A stretch of 64,000 nt of DNA from assembly GCF_000716605.1 (NCBI RefSeq), contig NZ_JNXE01000004.1, positions 1-64,000 of the forward strand, read 5' to 3'. The DNA comes from Streptomyces sp. NRRL F-525. Lineage in GTDB: Bacteria; Actinomycetota; Actinomycetes; Streptomycetales; Streptomycetaceae. Shown piece by piece: positions 50,821 to 60,137 of the stretch. A program made the translations under genes and the position numbers. The notes beneath the pieces were generated by a model. That model did not search any database, was not told the origin of the DNA, and was given only the letters and a program-made list of their open reading frames with translations. Numbering within the stretch: position 1 is the stretch's first letter; the number at the start of each line of letters is the position of its first letter.

Positions 50821-51828
50821 TCAGGCGGAGCCGCTCAACCGCAGTTCACCCCGTACGACGAGGTCGTCGCCCGCAAGCGCTTCCTCTCCCGAGAGCAGCC
50901 GCGCGACCTGCTCGATGGCGAGCGCGCCGAGCCGGCGGGTGTCGAGGGCGACGCTGGTGAGCGGGGGCTCGACGAGCGCCCCGAGCTGCAGACCGTCGAA
51001 GCCGATGACCGCCAGCTCCTGCGGGATGCTCCGGCCGAGGCGGCGGCCCTCGCGCAGGGCGCCGATCGCGATGATGTCGTTGAACGTGAGGACCGCGGTG
51101 ACGTCGGGATGGTCGGCGAGCAGGGTCCTGAGCGCCGATCCGCCGCCGTCGGCCGTCTGGTCCGCGGGGACCATCAGGCCGGCCTCGATCCCGTGGGCGG
51201 TCGCGGCGGTCGTGAACCACTCGTGCCGGATGCTCGGTTCGGCCCGGGTGTGGTGGTCGAGCATGCCGATCCGGGTGTGCCCCCGCGCGACCAGGTGGGC
51301 GACCGCGGCATGGACCCCCGCCGCGCCGTCGATCTGGATCGCGCTGAACCGGGTGCGCTGTTCCCGGCCGATGAGCACCACCGGCATGCCGCGCGTGAAC
51401 TTCTCCAGTTCGCTCTCGGGACAGCTGAAGTAGCCGATGACGGCGTCCACTTGGGAGCTGATCACCTGGAGCGTGCCGAGTTCCTCCTCCGCCCGGTCCC
51501 CGGTGTCGTACACGACGACCTGCCAGCCACGGGTCCTCGCCGCCTCCAGCGCGGCGGCCGCGACCTCGGTGAAGAACGGGTTGAGCAGATCGGGGATCAC
51601 CAGCCCGATGGTCATCGTGTCCTGCCGGACCAGACCCCGGGCGAACCGGCTCGGCCGGTAACCGAGCGCGCGGGCGGCGTCGAGCACCCGCTGTTTCGTG
51701 ACGCTGTCGATCTCGTCCTTGTCGTTCAGCGCCCGTGACACCGTCTGCCGGGACACCCCGGCCGACTTGGCGACGTCATTGATCGTGATTTTCCGGGGTT
51801 CCGTCCCCGTTGCCGACGGCACCACCAT
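50821..51828 (-). CDS. LacI-family transcriptional regulator
   Basis: A 335-aa repressor with N-terminal HTH ITINDVAKSAGVSRQTVSRALN and hinge helix YRPSRFARGL, then a sugar-binding domain (TIGLVIPDLLNPFFTEVAAA, AVIGFDGLQLGALVEPPLTS). ATG 51828 is preceded by GGGAGGTGG. The gene runs in the same direction as the importer operon, whose first gene lies 256 bases downstream behind the palindromic operator, so it is the obvious controller of that operon. Confidence 0.92.
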   Translation of the reverse strand: MVVPSATGTEPRKITINDVAKSAGVSRQTVSRALNDKDEIDSVTKQRVLDAARALGYRPSRFARGLVRQDTMTIGLVIPDLLNPFFTEVAAAALEAARTRGWQVVVYDTGDRAEEELGTLQVISSQVDAVIGYFSCPESELEKFTRGMPVVLIGREQRTRFSAIQIDGAAGVHAAVAHLVARGHTRIGMLDHHTRAEPSIRHEWFTTAATAHGIEAGLMVPADQTADGGGSALRTLLADHPDVTAVLTFNDIIAIGALREGRRLGRSIPQELAVIGFDGLQLGALVEPPLTSVALDTRRLGALAIEQVARLLSGEEALAGDDLVVRGELRLSGSA

Positions 51829-51947
51829 CGCCCACCTCCCGCTTCTCGCGAACGCCGGTGCGCGCGCAGAGCCCGAGTATGCATGTACGAGGGCGGCCGA
51901 ACGAAGCCACGACCGGAAGGTGGGGGACGATTCGTGTGGGCGTCGCG

Positions 51948-53201
51948 CTATTGGGACGGCACGGGAATCGGGGTCCGGGCGAGCGCCGGAACGCTGGTGG
52001 GATCGTCGAGCAGGGCGTCGCGGCAGGTCTGAAACGCGCCGCGCAGCGTGGCTTCCCCGCCGAGGACGCCGAAGGTGATCAGCGGCTGCATGTCGGGCGC
52101 CAGGGCGCGGCGTCCGGCGAGTCGCTCGTCCAGGCCGGGCGCGAGCCAAGACGCCCAGGTGGCGAGGTATCCGCCGAGGATGATCTCGCCCGCGTCGGTG
52201 ACACCGGACACGCCGAGGACGGCGGCTCCGAGTGCGTGCCCGGCAGCCCCGAGCGCGGCGACCGCGGCCGGATCGCCCGCGCGCAGCCGCCGGTCCAGCT
52301 TGGCCAGCGCCGCCTCGCCGCCCTCCGATTCGGCCACGGCGTCCAACCCGGCCGCGTGGATGAGGGGTTCGGGTCCGATGTACATCGCCAGGCAACCACG
52401 CGTCCCACAGCGGCAGTTGGGCCCGTCGAGGGAGATCGGCAGATGCCCGATCTCACCCGCCATGCCGTGACTCCCGCTGTGCACACGGCCGTTGACGAGC
52501 AGCCCGCCGCCCACGCCGGTGTCGGCCTTGATGTAGGCGACGGTGTCGGGGTGCTCGACGCCGTCGGCCGCGAGCGCGTGATACTCGGCCAGCGCGGCCA
52601 TGTTCGCGTCGTTCACCACGTCAACAGGGCAGTCCAGCAAGGGGAGTTCGGCGACGACGAGGGAGCGCAGGTCGGTGCTGTGCCAGCCGAAGTCGATGGC
52701 GGCGGCCACCAGTTGGGAGGTGCCGACGACCGGTCCGGCCATGGCCACGGCGAGTTGGGCGAGATGGGCGTGCGGTGTCGCGTCCCGTACCGCCGCCTCG
52801 GCCGACCGCACCACGCAGCCGATGACCGCGGCGAGGGCGCGCGGATCGCCGTACGGCGCGTGGTGGGGCGCCGACTCGCGGTGCAGGACGCGGCCCCGGA
52901 AGTCCGCCGCCAACACGTGCACGGACTCCAGACTCACCTGCGCGGCGAGGATGACCACGCGCTCGGGGACCAGCCGCAGCAGACGCCGGGGGCGGCCCCG
53001 CCCGGCGGACGGCACGGACCCCGCCTCGGCGACCAGGCCGCGGTCGATCAACTCCGTCACCAGCGCGGTGACCGTGGCGTGCACCAGTCCGGTGCCGGCC
53101 GCCACCTCGGTACGGGCGCACGGGCCGTGGGCGTCGAGGTACCGCAGCACGAGGGCCAGATTGCGGCGTCGTACGTCGGCGGAGTCGGCGGGGGCGTTCA
53201 C
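51948..53201 (-). CDS. ROK-family transcriptional regulator
   Basis: A 417-aa ROK repressor. The N-terminal winged helix (RRRNLALVLRYLDAHGPCARTEVAAGTGLVHATVTALVTELIDRGLV) is joined to a sugar-kinase-like domain with DTGVGGGLLVNG and the zinc motif GEIGH followed by CRCGTRGCLAMY (CxCGxxGC). The kinase-like part probably binds a sugar without a regulatory need for catalysis. It is divergent from an MFS transporter gene; an AT-rich inverted repeat in the spacer is its likely site. Confidence 0.92.
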   Translation of the reverse strand: MNAPADSADVRRRNLALVLRYLDAHGPCARTEVAAGTGLVHATVTALVTELIDRGLVAEAGSVPSAGRGRPRRLLRLVPERVVILAAQVSLESVHVLAADFRGRVLHRESAPHHAPYGDPRALAAVIGCVVRSAEAAVRDATPHAHLAQLAVAMAGPVVGTSQLVAAAIDFGWHSTDLRSLVVAELPLLDCPVDVVNDANMAALAEYHALAADGVEHPDTVAYIKADTGVGGGLLVNGRVHSGSHGMAGEIGHLPISLDGPNCRCGTRGCLAMYIGPEPLIHAAGLDAVAESEGGEAALAKLDRRLRAGDPAAVAALGAAGHALGAAVLGVSGVTDAGEIILGGYLATWASWLAPGLDERLAGRRALAPDMQPLITFGVLGGEATLRGAFQTCRDALLDDPTSVPALARTPIPVPSQ

Positions 53202-53252
53202 GCAGACGATTGTGCCTCCGCCAGAAGGGATCCGGTCAAGGTGGCCAAGATA

Positions 53253-53296
53253 TTATTTTTCGAGCCTTGAAATAAATAAATCCACGTGGCCATACT
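53253..53296 (+). promoter_or_regulatory. Candidate ROK operator and MFS promoter
   Basis: TTATTT (53253-53258) and AAATAA (53270-53275) form an inverted repeat with an 11-base spacer in an otherwise GC-rich spacer. The right arm overlaps TTGAAA (53267-53272), and CATACT lies 18 bases later (53291-53296), giving a plausible promoter for the MFS gene starting at 53341. ROK repressors commonly bind AT-rich palindromes. Confidence 0.5.
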
Positions 53297-53340
53297 CCCG
53301 GCACCGGCAACGGTGCCGGTCCGTCCCCGTGGAGGCGTCC

Positions 53341-54627
53341 TTGTCCGCTTCGACCTCTTCCGCCCCCGCCACCTCCCGAACGGACGACACCCTGGGCAGC
53401 TCCCAGGTGAACGTCCTGATGTGGTCGATGGGTGCGGGATTCGCCGCTCTCTACACCGCGTACGCCGGTCTCGTCGTGGTTCTGCTCCCCGCTCAGATCC
53501 AGAACCTCGACGCCGCCGCGAAGGAATCGAACCTCGCTCTGGTGACGATGACCTCCTCCATCGTCACGCTCTTCGCCCAGCCGATCATCGGCGCCATCTC
53601 CGACCGCACCCGGGGCCGCCTGGGCCGCCGCACCCCCTGGATGCTGTTCGGCGCCGTCGGCTCGACCCTCTCCCTGCTGGCCATCTCGCACGCCACCACC
53701 CTGCTCTGGCTCACGCTGATGTGGGTCGCCGTCCAGGTGCTGCTGAACGTCGTCCAGGCCCCGCTCACCGCCGTCATGGCCGACCGCGTCGCCCCGCGCA
53801 GGTTCGGCATCGTCTCCGCCTTCGTCGGTCTCGGCTCCAACCTCGGCGCCACGCTCGGCGTGATCGTCGCCGCCCGCTACGCCGGTCAACTCGGCCTGGG
53901 ATACGGCGTGATCGCCGCGATCGTCCTGGTAGTGGTGCTCGCGTTCGTCCTGCTCAACCGGGACCGGACCCGCCCCGAGCCGCCGGAGCCCTTCTCCTGG
54001 CGGGAGTTCCTCACCGGCTTCTGGGTCTCACCGCGCCAACACCCCGACTTCGCCTGGGCGTTCGTGGCCCGCATGACGTTCATCCTCGGCTACTGGGGCG
54101 TCGCCACCTACCAGCGCTACGCCCTCCAGGACTACGTCGGCCTGGACGGCGGCGCGGTGGACAGCGCCCAGCAGCTGATGTCCGTGCTCGCCTTCGTCGG
54201 CACCCTCGCCGGAGCCATCCCGGCGGCGAAGATCTCCGACCGCACCGGCCGCCGCAAGATCTTCGTGATCGGCGCGTCCGTCCTGCTCGCCCTGTCGATG
54301 GCCATCCCGCTGGTCAGCCCCACCCTGCCCGCGATGTACGCGTACGCGCTGGTCAGCGGCATGGGATTCGGTACGTACATGTCGCTGGACATGGCCCTGA
54401 TGACCGAGGTCCTGCCCAAGGGCGCGGCGGCCGGCAAGGACCTGGGCATCCTCAACATCGCCACCAACGTCCCACAGGCCCTGGGACCGATCATCGCCTC
54501 CGTCCTCATCACCTCGTTCGCCGCCGGCTCCGACAAACTCCCGGGCTACCGCGTCCTGTTCGCCTTCGCCGCAGCCGTCGTCCTGATCAGCGCGCTGGCC
54601 ATCCGCCCGATCAAGGGCGTCAAATAA
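53341..54627 (+). CDS. MFS transporter, probably for a sugar or glycoside
   Basis: A 428-aa protein with about 12 helices. Motif A is in GAISDRTRGRLGRRTPWMLFGA and its repeat in AKISDRTGRRKIFVIG. The RTRGRLGRRTPW form recalls sugar/cation symporter-like members of the superfamily. The start is taken as TTG 53341 because GGAGG stands nine bases upstream; a GTG 22 codons later would still keep the first helix. Divergent from the ROK regulator and followed by an esterase gene after 61 bases, which suggests uptake of an acylated sugar or glycoside (inference). Confidence 0.84.
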   Translation: MSASTSSAPATSRTDDTLGSSQVNVLMWSMGAGFAALYTAYAGLVVVLLPAQIQNLDAAAKESNLALVTMTSSIVTLFAQPIIGAISDRTRGRLGRRTPWMLFGAVGSTLSLLAISHATTLLWLTLMWVAVQVLLNVVQAPLTAVMADRVAPRRFGIVSAFVGLGSNLGATLGVIVAARYAGQLGLGYGVIAAIVLVVVLAFVLLNRDRTRPEPPEPFSWREFLTGFWVSPRQHPDFAWAFVARMTFILGYWGVATYQRYALQDYVGLDGGAVDSAQQLMSVLAFVGTLAGAIPAAKISDRTGRRKIFVIGASVLLALSMAIPLVSPTLPAMYAYALVSGMGFGTYMSLDMALMTEVLPKGAAAGKDLGILNIATNVPQALGPIIASVLITSFAAGSDKLPGYRVLFAFAAAVVLISALAIRPIKGVK

Positions 54628-54688
54628 CGGACGAAGTATCGCCCCCCCCCGTCCTTCGAACCCCCCGCCTCCACAAGGAAGTTGCTCC

Positions 54689-56113
54689 GTGCCCCAGTCC
54701 GTACTCGCTGCCACGTCCCTGGGCCCCGTCCTCGGGGTGTGGCAGCAGACCACCGCCCGCTTCCTCGGCATCCCCTACGCCGAGGCCCCCGTCGGCGACC
54801 TCCGCTTCGCCGCGCCCGTCCCGACCAAGCCGTGGACCGAGCCGCTCGACGCCACCCGGTACGGGCCCACCGCGCAGCGCCGCCCCTTCATCCTCGACGG
54901 CCCCACCACCATCCCGGAGCCGTCGATACCGGGCGACGGGGTGCTCAACCTCAACGTCTTCACCCCGGACCCGACCCCGGGCGCCGGCCTGCCGGTCCTC
55001 GTCTGGATCCACGGCGGCGGCTACGTCGCCGGGTCCGCCGCCAGTCCCTGGTACGACGGTTCCGCCTTCGCCCGCGACGGCATCGTCCTCGTGTCCATCG
55101 GCTACCGGCTCGGCATCGAGGGCTTCCTGCACCTCGACGACGCCCCCGACAACCGCGGTGTGCTCGACTGGATCGCCGCGCTGACCTGGGTGCGCGACAA
55201 CATCGACGCGTTCGGCGGCGACCCGGGGAAGGTCACCGTCGCCGGTCAGTCGGCGGGCGGCGGCGCCGCTCAGACCCTGATGGCGACCCCCTCGGCACAC
55301 GGCCTCTTCCGTGCCGTGATCTCCCAGTCCGGCGCGGTCAGGTCGCCCCAGCACCGCCGCGACGCTCTCGCCGACTCGGCCCGCCTGGCCGAACGCACCG
55401 GCGTCCCCGCCCTCGCCTCCGCCCTCCGCGACCTCACCGGCGACGAACTGCTCGCCCTCCAGGACGCGTTGGCCACACCCGAGGCGGGCCTGACGCTGGC
55501 GCCTTTCGCGGACGGGGAGTTGATTCCGGTCCCGGTGCCGGACGCCTTCGCGAACGGCAGCGCGGCCCCCGTCCCGCTCCTGCTCGGCTTCACCCAGCGC
55601 GAGTTCTACCCCCCGCCGGGGACCACACCAACACCCGTACCCGTGGGGGTCGTTGACGCCGTACTGGCAGGCCACGGCCTGGGCTCCGACGCCGTGACCA
55701 TGTACACAGCCCTCCAGGACAGGGCGGACCCAGCACTACGCATGGGGCAGGCCTTGACCGACGCCATCTTCCGCGGCCCGTCCCTCGCCCTGGCCGAGTC
55801 CCACGCCCACCACGAACTCCCCACCTGGCTCTACCACTTCACCTGGGGCAGCGCCGCCCACTGCACCGAGATCCCCTTCGCCTTCGACCTCCTGGACGCG
55901 GAACGCGTCACGGCGGCGACGGGCCCGCATCCGCCTCAGTCCCTGGCGGACGCGATGCACGCCGCGTGGGTCGCCTTCATCCGCGACCTGGACCCGGGCC
56001 CGCAGTGGCCCCGCTACACCAACAAGCGCCGCACGACGATGACTTGGGACACGGTCCCGGAGGCCCTGGACGACCCGCTGAGCGCCGAACGCCGTATCTG
56101 GACCACGCCCTGA
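54689..56113 (+). CDS. Carboxylesterase, type B (alpha/beta hydrolase)
   Basis: A 474-aa serine esterase. FLGIPYAEAPVGDLRF near the start, oxyanion HGGGY (about 109), nucleophile Ser in GQSAGGGAA (about 190) and a C-terminal His are all typical; the acid residue would be in the middle region. No signal peptide, so it is cytoplasmic. GTG 54689 follows AAGGAAG. Cotranscription with the MFS gene is likely. A run of nine C residues lies in the spacer before it. Substrate: probably an ester brought in by the MFS protein. Confidence 0.88.
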   Translation: MPQSVLAATSLGPVLGVWQQTTARFLGIPYAEAPVGDLRFAAPVPTKPWTEPLDATRYGPTAQRRPFILDGPTTIPEPSIPGDGVLNLNVFTPDPTPGAGLPVLVWIHGGGYVAGSAASPWYDGSAFARDGIVLVSIGYRLGIEGFLHLDDAPDNRGVLDWIAALTWVRDNIDAFGGDPGKVTVAGQSAGGGAAQTLMATPSAHGLFRAVISQSGAVRSPQHRRDALADSARLAERTGVPALASALRDLTGDELLALQDALATPEAGLTLAPFADGELIPVPVPDAFANGSAAPVPLLLGFTQREFYPPPGTTPTPVPVGVVDAVLAGHGLGSDAVTMYTALQDRADPALRMGQALTDAIFRGPSLALAESHAHHELPTWLYHFTWGSAAHCTEIPFAFDLLDAERVTAATGPHPPQSLADAMHAAWVAFIRDLDPGPQWPRYTNKRRTTMTWDTVPEALDDPLSAERRIWTTP

Positions 56114-56184
56114 AATCCGGTGGCGGAACGACCCCCCGGCCGTGACACCATCTGCCTCCTGCCAGGTGGACGGAGGCCGAGGAC

Positions 56185-56682
56185 ATGACCGGGGAAGAGG
56201 CCAAGGCGCGGCTCGGGCGACTCGCCAGGGCTCGCGCCTTCGGCTGCCATGTGGGATCCGACCAGCTCATCCAGGCGGGCCTGGACGCACTTCTCGCGGA
56301 TGTCGACAGCCCGTCCCTCCCTCTCCTGGCCGGCCTCGCACGCAAAGAGGAACCCGAAGCACCCGAGCTCTTCGACCACGTACTCGACGAACTGAGGCTG
56401 TCCTTCGAACCACCGGCAGACCCTACGGCCGCGCACTGGGCCCACGCCTACTGGCTGGCCGAGGAGATCACCAACGGCGGCCTCGATCCGGCCACCGGCG
56501 CCGATCTGATCTGGACCGAGGTCGCCGAGGCACTCGGCTACCCGGACGCACTCCAGCCGATCGTGCACTGTGCGATCTCGCTGGCCGACCAGGACGACGA
56601 CCGGACCGCGTCCTTCGAGGCTCTCCGACTCGACGCACTCCAGGCCGCGAGGGACCTGCCTGGCCACCGCCCCCCACCGTGA
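56185..56682 (+). CDS. Hypothetical protein
   Basis: A 165-aa mostly helical acidic protein without signal peptide or membrane helix. Aromatic HWAHAYWLAEEITNGGLDP in the centre is its most distinctive stretch. ATG 56185 is preceded by CGGAGG. No function recognised. It lies between the esterase gene and a lipoprotein gene, 71 and 52 bases away, so it may be single. Confidence 0.66.
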   Translation: MTGEEAKARLGRLARARAFGCHVGSDQLIQAGLDALLADVDSPSLPLLAGLARKEEPEAPELFDHVLDELRLSFEPPADPTAAHWAHAYWLAEEITNGGLDPATGADLIWTEVAEALGYPDALQPIVHCAISLADQDDDRTASFEALRLDALQAARDLPGHRPPP

Positions 56683-56734
56683 ACAGCTGGCTCGTGCTTA
56701 TGCTGCGCCTGAGTAGGGCGAACGGGAGGCGTGT

Positions 56735-57334
56735 ATGCACAAGCCCGGCATTCAGATGTTGGTCAGGGCGACGGCGGCGGTGTCGGTGATGATCGCCGCG
56801 GCGGCATGCGGCGGCGGTCACCAGGACTCGGCGACGACAGCGCCTTCCGCGACCGCCTCCCCGGATTCCTCCGTGTACACCGCAGAGTTGGAGAAGAGCG
56901 ACCTCCCTTGGAGCGGCAGCCCCAGCCCGTACAACGCCGTGGCGAAACTCGACGACGGCCGCCGTGTGGCCCTGCACTACCTGCGCGGCAAGGGCCTCGT
57001 CGAGCAGCACTACAGCCCCACGGCGAAAGCCTGGACCGAACCGAAAGTCATCTACCGCACCAAGACCGACGCATGCCAGGGCATCCACCTGCGCACCAAG
57101 AACGGAACCGTCGCCGCGATCGCCGACTTCGGCTCCTACTGCTACGACGGTGAACCGCCGACCGAGTCCATCGCGGCCGTCGGCACCGGCGGCCTGACCG
57201 AGTGGAGCGTCAACGTCGCGAAGGACTTCGACGGTTGGGAGCGGGCCACCGTCTCCAGCGATGGGCAGCAGGTCGTCTTCGGGAGGGACAGCACTCTGCG
57301 GTGGAGCCGGGCCGACGGGTTCGAGCGCCAGTAA
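56735..57334 (+). CDS. Lipoprotein of unknown function
   Basis: A 199-aa protein with a signal peptide and lipobox AAAACGGG at about residue 25, then a Ser/Thr/Ala linker (SATTAPSATASPDSS). The mature domain is beta-rich with three cysteines besides the lipid-linked one (DACQGIH, SYCYDG). Repeated KAWTEPKVIYRT, LTEWSVNVAK and LRWSRADG patterns suggest a small propeller-like or WD-like fold, unproven. The stop codon is inside the terminator hairpin that follows. Confidence 0.72.
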   Translation: MHKPGIQMLVRATAAVSVMIAAAACGGGHQDSATTAPSATASPDSSVYTAELEKSDLPWSGSPSPYNAVAKLDDGRRVALHYLRGKGLVEQHYSPTAKAWTEPKVIYRTKTDACQGIHLRTKNGTVAAIADFGSYCYDGEPPTESIAAVGTGGLTEWSVNVAKDFDGWERATVSSDGQQVVFGRDSTLRWSRADGFERQ

Positions 57335-57360
57335 CCCGGCCTTCAGGCAGGCCGGGTTAC
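57331..57360 (+). terminator. Hairpin terminator overlapping a stop codon
   Basis: GTAACCCGGCCT (57331-57342) pairs perfectly with AGGCCGGGTTAC (57349-57360) around a 6-base loop. The TAA stop of the lipoprotein gene is part of the left arm. A 12-bp stem this close to the stop is a clear end of transcription. Confidence 0.85.
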
Positions 57361-57526
57361 GGTGGCGCGACCGACGGTGCGCATCAGGAACCACGCCAGC
57401 ACGGTGAAGCCACATCTGTCCCCAACTACGCTCCCGGAGAAAGGGCTTGCCGCCGTCACCGCGAGGCTGCCACGATCGCTGCCTTCCTCACCCCGAGCAA
57501 CGGGTGGCGGTCATCTAGGAGGTCCG

Positions 57527-58450
57527 GTGTCCAAGCGGTGGCTGTTCCTGTCGGCGGCCGCGGTGCTCATCGTCGTCTCCCTGGCCCTGGTGCTCCTGCC
57601 CGGCCACAAGAACGGCGAGGAGGTGAAGGCCGAAGCCGGAAGTGCCGCCACCGAGCCCTCGGCGATCAGTTCCAGTCCGGCCAACTCGCCGTCCCCCAGC
57701 GGCACTTCGACCGCCTCCGCGAAGGCGACCGCCGCATCGAAGAAGCCGTCGGCGACCCCGTCCGCCCGCGTCACCACCAAGCCCGCCGCCACGCCGACCA
57801 CGAAGACCCGCCAACAGGCCTCCGGCACCGCCTCGTTGGCCGGACGCATCCGCCCCGGCGTCACCTACGGAGGAGTCGCCACCTTCTACGACGCGGACGG
57901 CGGCGGCGCCTGCATGTACGACCCGAGCGGCGACGTCATGACGGGCGCGATGAACACCGCGGACTACGAGTCGTCCAAGGCGTGCGGGGCGTACGTGCTG
58001 GTGCACGCGGCCAACGGCGCCACCGTCACGGTCCGCATCACCAACGAATGCCCGGGGGACTGCGCTCCCGGCCAGATCGACCTCAGCGCCCAGGCCTTCG
58101 CCAAACTCGCCGCCCCTTCGGCCGGCCGGATCCCGATCACCTGGAACCTGGTGAGCCCCAGCACCTCCGATACGATCTCGATCCGCTACAAGACCGGTTC
58201 CACCCGCTACTGGTGCGGTATCCAGGCGATCGGCCACCGAAATCCCCTGGCCCGCCTCGAAGTTGCCGTGGGGAGCGGCTGGCGGCAGTTGCAGCGCGCC
58301 GACTACAACTACTTCCTCTCGGAGGACGGCAGCGGCTGCGGCGGCGCGCTCAGGCTCACCGACATCTACGGCGAACAGCTCACCGTCCCCGCACTCGCGG
58401 TGCGGGCGAATGTCACGCAGTCCACACAGGTCCAGTTCGCCAAGCACTGA
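57527..58450 (+). CDS. Expansin-like secreted protein (DPBB domain plus cellulose-binding-like domain)
   Basis: A 307-aa exported or membrane-anchored protein. One N-terminal helix (WLFLSAAAVLIVVSLALVLL) is followed by a Ser/Thr/Pro/Lys linker of about 80 residues. A double-psi beta-barrel (GVATFYDADGGGACMYD, MTGAMNTADYESSKACGAYV, VRITNECPGDCAPGQIDLS) with the HFD-like Asp follows, then a second beta domain (NPLARLEVAVGSGWRQLQRADYNYF). The order matches bacterial expansins such as EXLX1, which loosen cell-wall polymers without hydrolysis. GTG 57527 has a perfect AGGAGG four bases upstream. Confidence 0.84.
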   Translation: MSKRWLFLSAAAVLIVVSLALVLLPGHKNGEEVKAEAGSAATEPSAISSSPANSPSPSGTSTASAKATAASKKPSATPSARVTTKPAATPTTKTRQQASGTASLAGRIRPGVTYGGVATFYDADGGGACMYDPSGDVMTGAMNTADYESSKACGAYVLVHAANGATVTVRITNECPGDCAPGQIDLSAQAFAKLAAPSAGRIPITWNLVSPSTSDTISIRYKTGSTRYWCGIQAIGHRNPLARLEVAVGSGWRQLQRADYNYFLSEDGSGCGGALRLTDIYGEQLTVPALAVRANVTQSTQVQFAKH

Positions 58451-58455
58451 CCCGC

Positions 58456-59349
58456 TCAGACGCTGGACGCGCCCACGCCGTCACCGGTCATCGTCCGCCG
58501 CAGCCGCGCCTCGCCCGAACTCCCGGGCGCCGCGGTCAGGATGACGATCTTCAGGTCGGAGTCGCCGTCCGTCAGGACATCGCAGTCCACGTCCACGGGC
58601 CCGACCTCGGGATGCTCGACCGTCTTGCGGTCCTCGCGGTGTGCGCCCACCGTGCCGCTCGCCCACAACCGCGCGAACGTCGCGTTGCCCGCGGTGAGTT
58701 GACGGATCAGCTCCGCCAGGCGGACGTCGTGCGGGAAACGGCCGGTGGCTCGGCGCAGGTCGGACACGATCGCGAGGTCCGAGGCCTCCCCGTTCCGCAC
58801 CAGCACCGGCCACGAGGCGATGCGTACATCCCGTACGTCGTCGCCGGAGGCGATCGGAAACCGCTCACGCGCGAAGTTGCGCTCCTCGGGCGGCTTGTGG
58901 GACGGGTCGCCGAGCAGCGCCGCCCACCCGGCGTTCCACCAGAGCAACTGCCAGTCGGCGGCGAACACGGCGACGGCGACGTCCCCGAGCCGCCCCAGCA
59001 CCCGGTGCACGCCCGACGGCAGGTGATCGGGGATCGGCTCGTCGTTCGGCGGCACCAACCCGGCCATGCGGTAGAGGTGTTCGCGTTCCACGGCGGCCAG
59101 TTGGAGGGCCCGCGCGAGCGAGGCGACGACCTGGGCCGAGGGCGCCGTGGACCGCCCTTGCTCCAGTCGCACCACATAGTCCACCGACACCCCGGCACGC
59201 TCGGCGAGTTCCTCACGCCGAAGACCGGTGGCCCGCCGGGACCGACCGGACGGCAGCCCCACGGCCGACGGGGACAACCGCTCCCGCCAGGCACGGATCG
59301 TCGCACCCAGTCCCAGATCGATCCCATCGTGCGTCGCCATGCCTTCCAT
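58456..59349 (-). CDS. XRE-type regulator with MmyB-like ligand-binding domain
   Basis: A 297-aa regulator. The HTH region is TGLRREELAERAGVSVDYVVRLEQGRSTAPSAQVVASLARAL (about residues 40-82). The C-terminal 190 residues match MmyB-like domains: VFAADWQLLWWNAGWAALLGD and LIRQLTAGNATFARLWASGTV. Such domains are thought to bind small fatty-acid-like ligands. ATG 59349 is used; another ATG three codons downstream is possible. Divergent from an SDR gene that it probably controls, a frequent pairing in actinobacteria. Confidence 0.9.
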   Translation of the reverse strand: MEGMATHDGIDLGLGATIRAWRERLSPSAVGLPSGRSRRATGLRREELAERAGVSVDYVVRLEQGRSTAPSAQVVASLARALQLAAVEREHLYRMAGLVPPNDEPIPDHLPSGVHRVLGRLGDVAVAVFAADWQLLWWNAGWAALLGDPSHKPPEERNFARERFPIASGDDVRDVRIASWPVLVRNGEASDLAIVSDLRRATGRFPHDVRLAELIRQLTAGNATFARLWASGTVGAHREDRKTVEHPEVGPVDVDCDVLTDGDSDLKIVILTAAPGSSGEARLRRTMTGDGVGASSV

Positions 59350-59438
59350 CTTCCACCCCGGCCCCTGGTCCTGGTAACGCCGTTCCTACGGTCGAGGCGT
59401 CCCTGGCAGCGCACCCGCACCCCGGGCACGATCGACGC

Positions 59439-60137
59439 ATGACCACCACGTTCATCACCGGAGCCAACAAGGGCCTCGGCCACGAGACCGCCCGCCGCCT
59501 TCTCGCCCTCGGCCACACCGTGATCATCGGAGCCCGCGACGAGGAACGGGGCGCCGAGGCCGCCGCCGTGCTCGGTGCGCGGTTCGTCCGTATCGACGTC
59601 ACCGACGACGCCTCCGTCACCGCGGCGGCTGCCGACGTCGCCGCACACGAAGGCGTCCTCGACGTCCTGATCAACAACGCCGGTGTACACGGCCCGCACG
59701 GCGACCCCGCCGACCTGACCGGTGCGGACGCGCTCGGCGTCTTCGACGTCAACGTCTTCGGGGTGGTCCGGACGATCACCGCGTTCCTCCCGCTGCTGGG
59801 CCGCTCACCCGACCCGGTGATCATCAACGTCAGCAGTGGCATGGGCTCGCTGGCCATCACCCACGACCCGTCGCGGATCGAGTCCTCCGTCGTCGCGCCG
59901 CTGTATACCGCCTCGAAGGCCGCCCTCACCATGCTGACCACTCAATACGCCAAGGGACTCAAGGGAGTTCGCGTCAACGCCGTCGATCCCGGCTACACGG
60001 CGACCGACCTCAACGGCCACAGCGGCCCGCAGACCGTCACCGAGGGAACGGACGCGATCGTCCGGCTCGCGACGGAGGAACCCGGGGCAGGCTCGGGTCG
60101 GTTCGTCGACCGTCACGGGCCCATCGACTGGTCCTGA
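59439..60137 (+). CDS. Short-chain dehydrogenase/reductase
   Basis: A 232-aa SDR with TGANKGLGHET at residues 7-17, NNAG near 83, catalytic Ser in NVSSGMGS and YTASKAAL near 155. The GANKGLG opening is shared with carbonyl-reductase-like SDRs. Divergent from the XRE/MmyB regulator, from which it is separated by 89 bases. Substrate not evident. Confidence 0.88.
   Translation: MTTTFITGANKGLGHETARRLLALGHTVIIGARDEERGAEAAAVLGARFVRIDVTDDASVTAAAADVAAHEGVLDVLINNAGVHGPHGDPADLTGADALGVFDVNVFGVVRTITAFLPLLGRSPDPVIINVSSGMGSLAITHDPSRIESSVVAPLYTASKAALTMLTTQYAKGLKGVRVNAVDPGYTATDLNGHSGPQTVTEGTDAIVRLATEEPGAGSGRFVDRHGPIDWS

Noticed and set aside
54642..54650. Run of nine C residues before the esterase gene as a phase-variation tract
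   Set aside because: It lies in the spacer 38 bases upstream of the start codon, outside any coding frame. Nothing links it to switching, and such runs occur by chance or sequencing error in GC-rich DNA.
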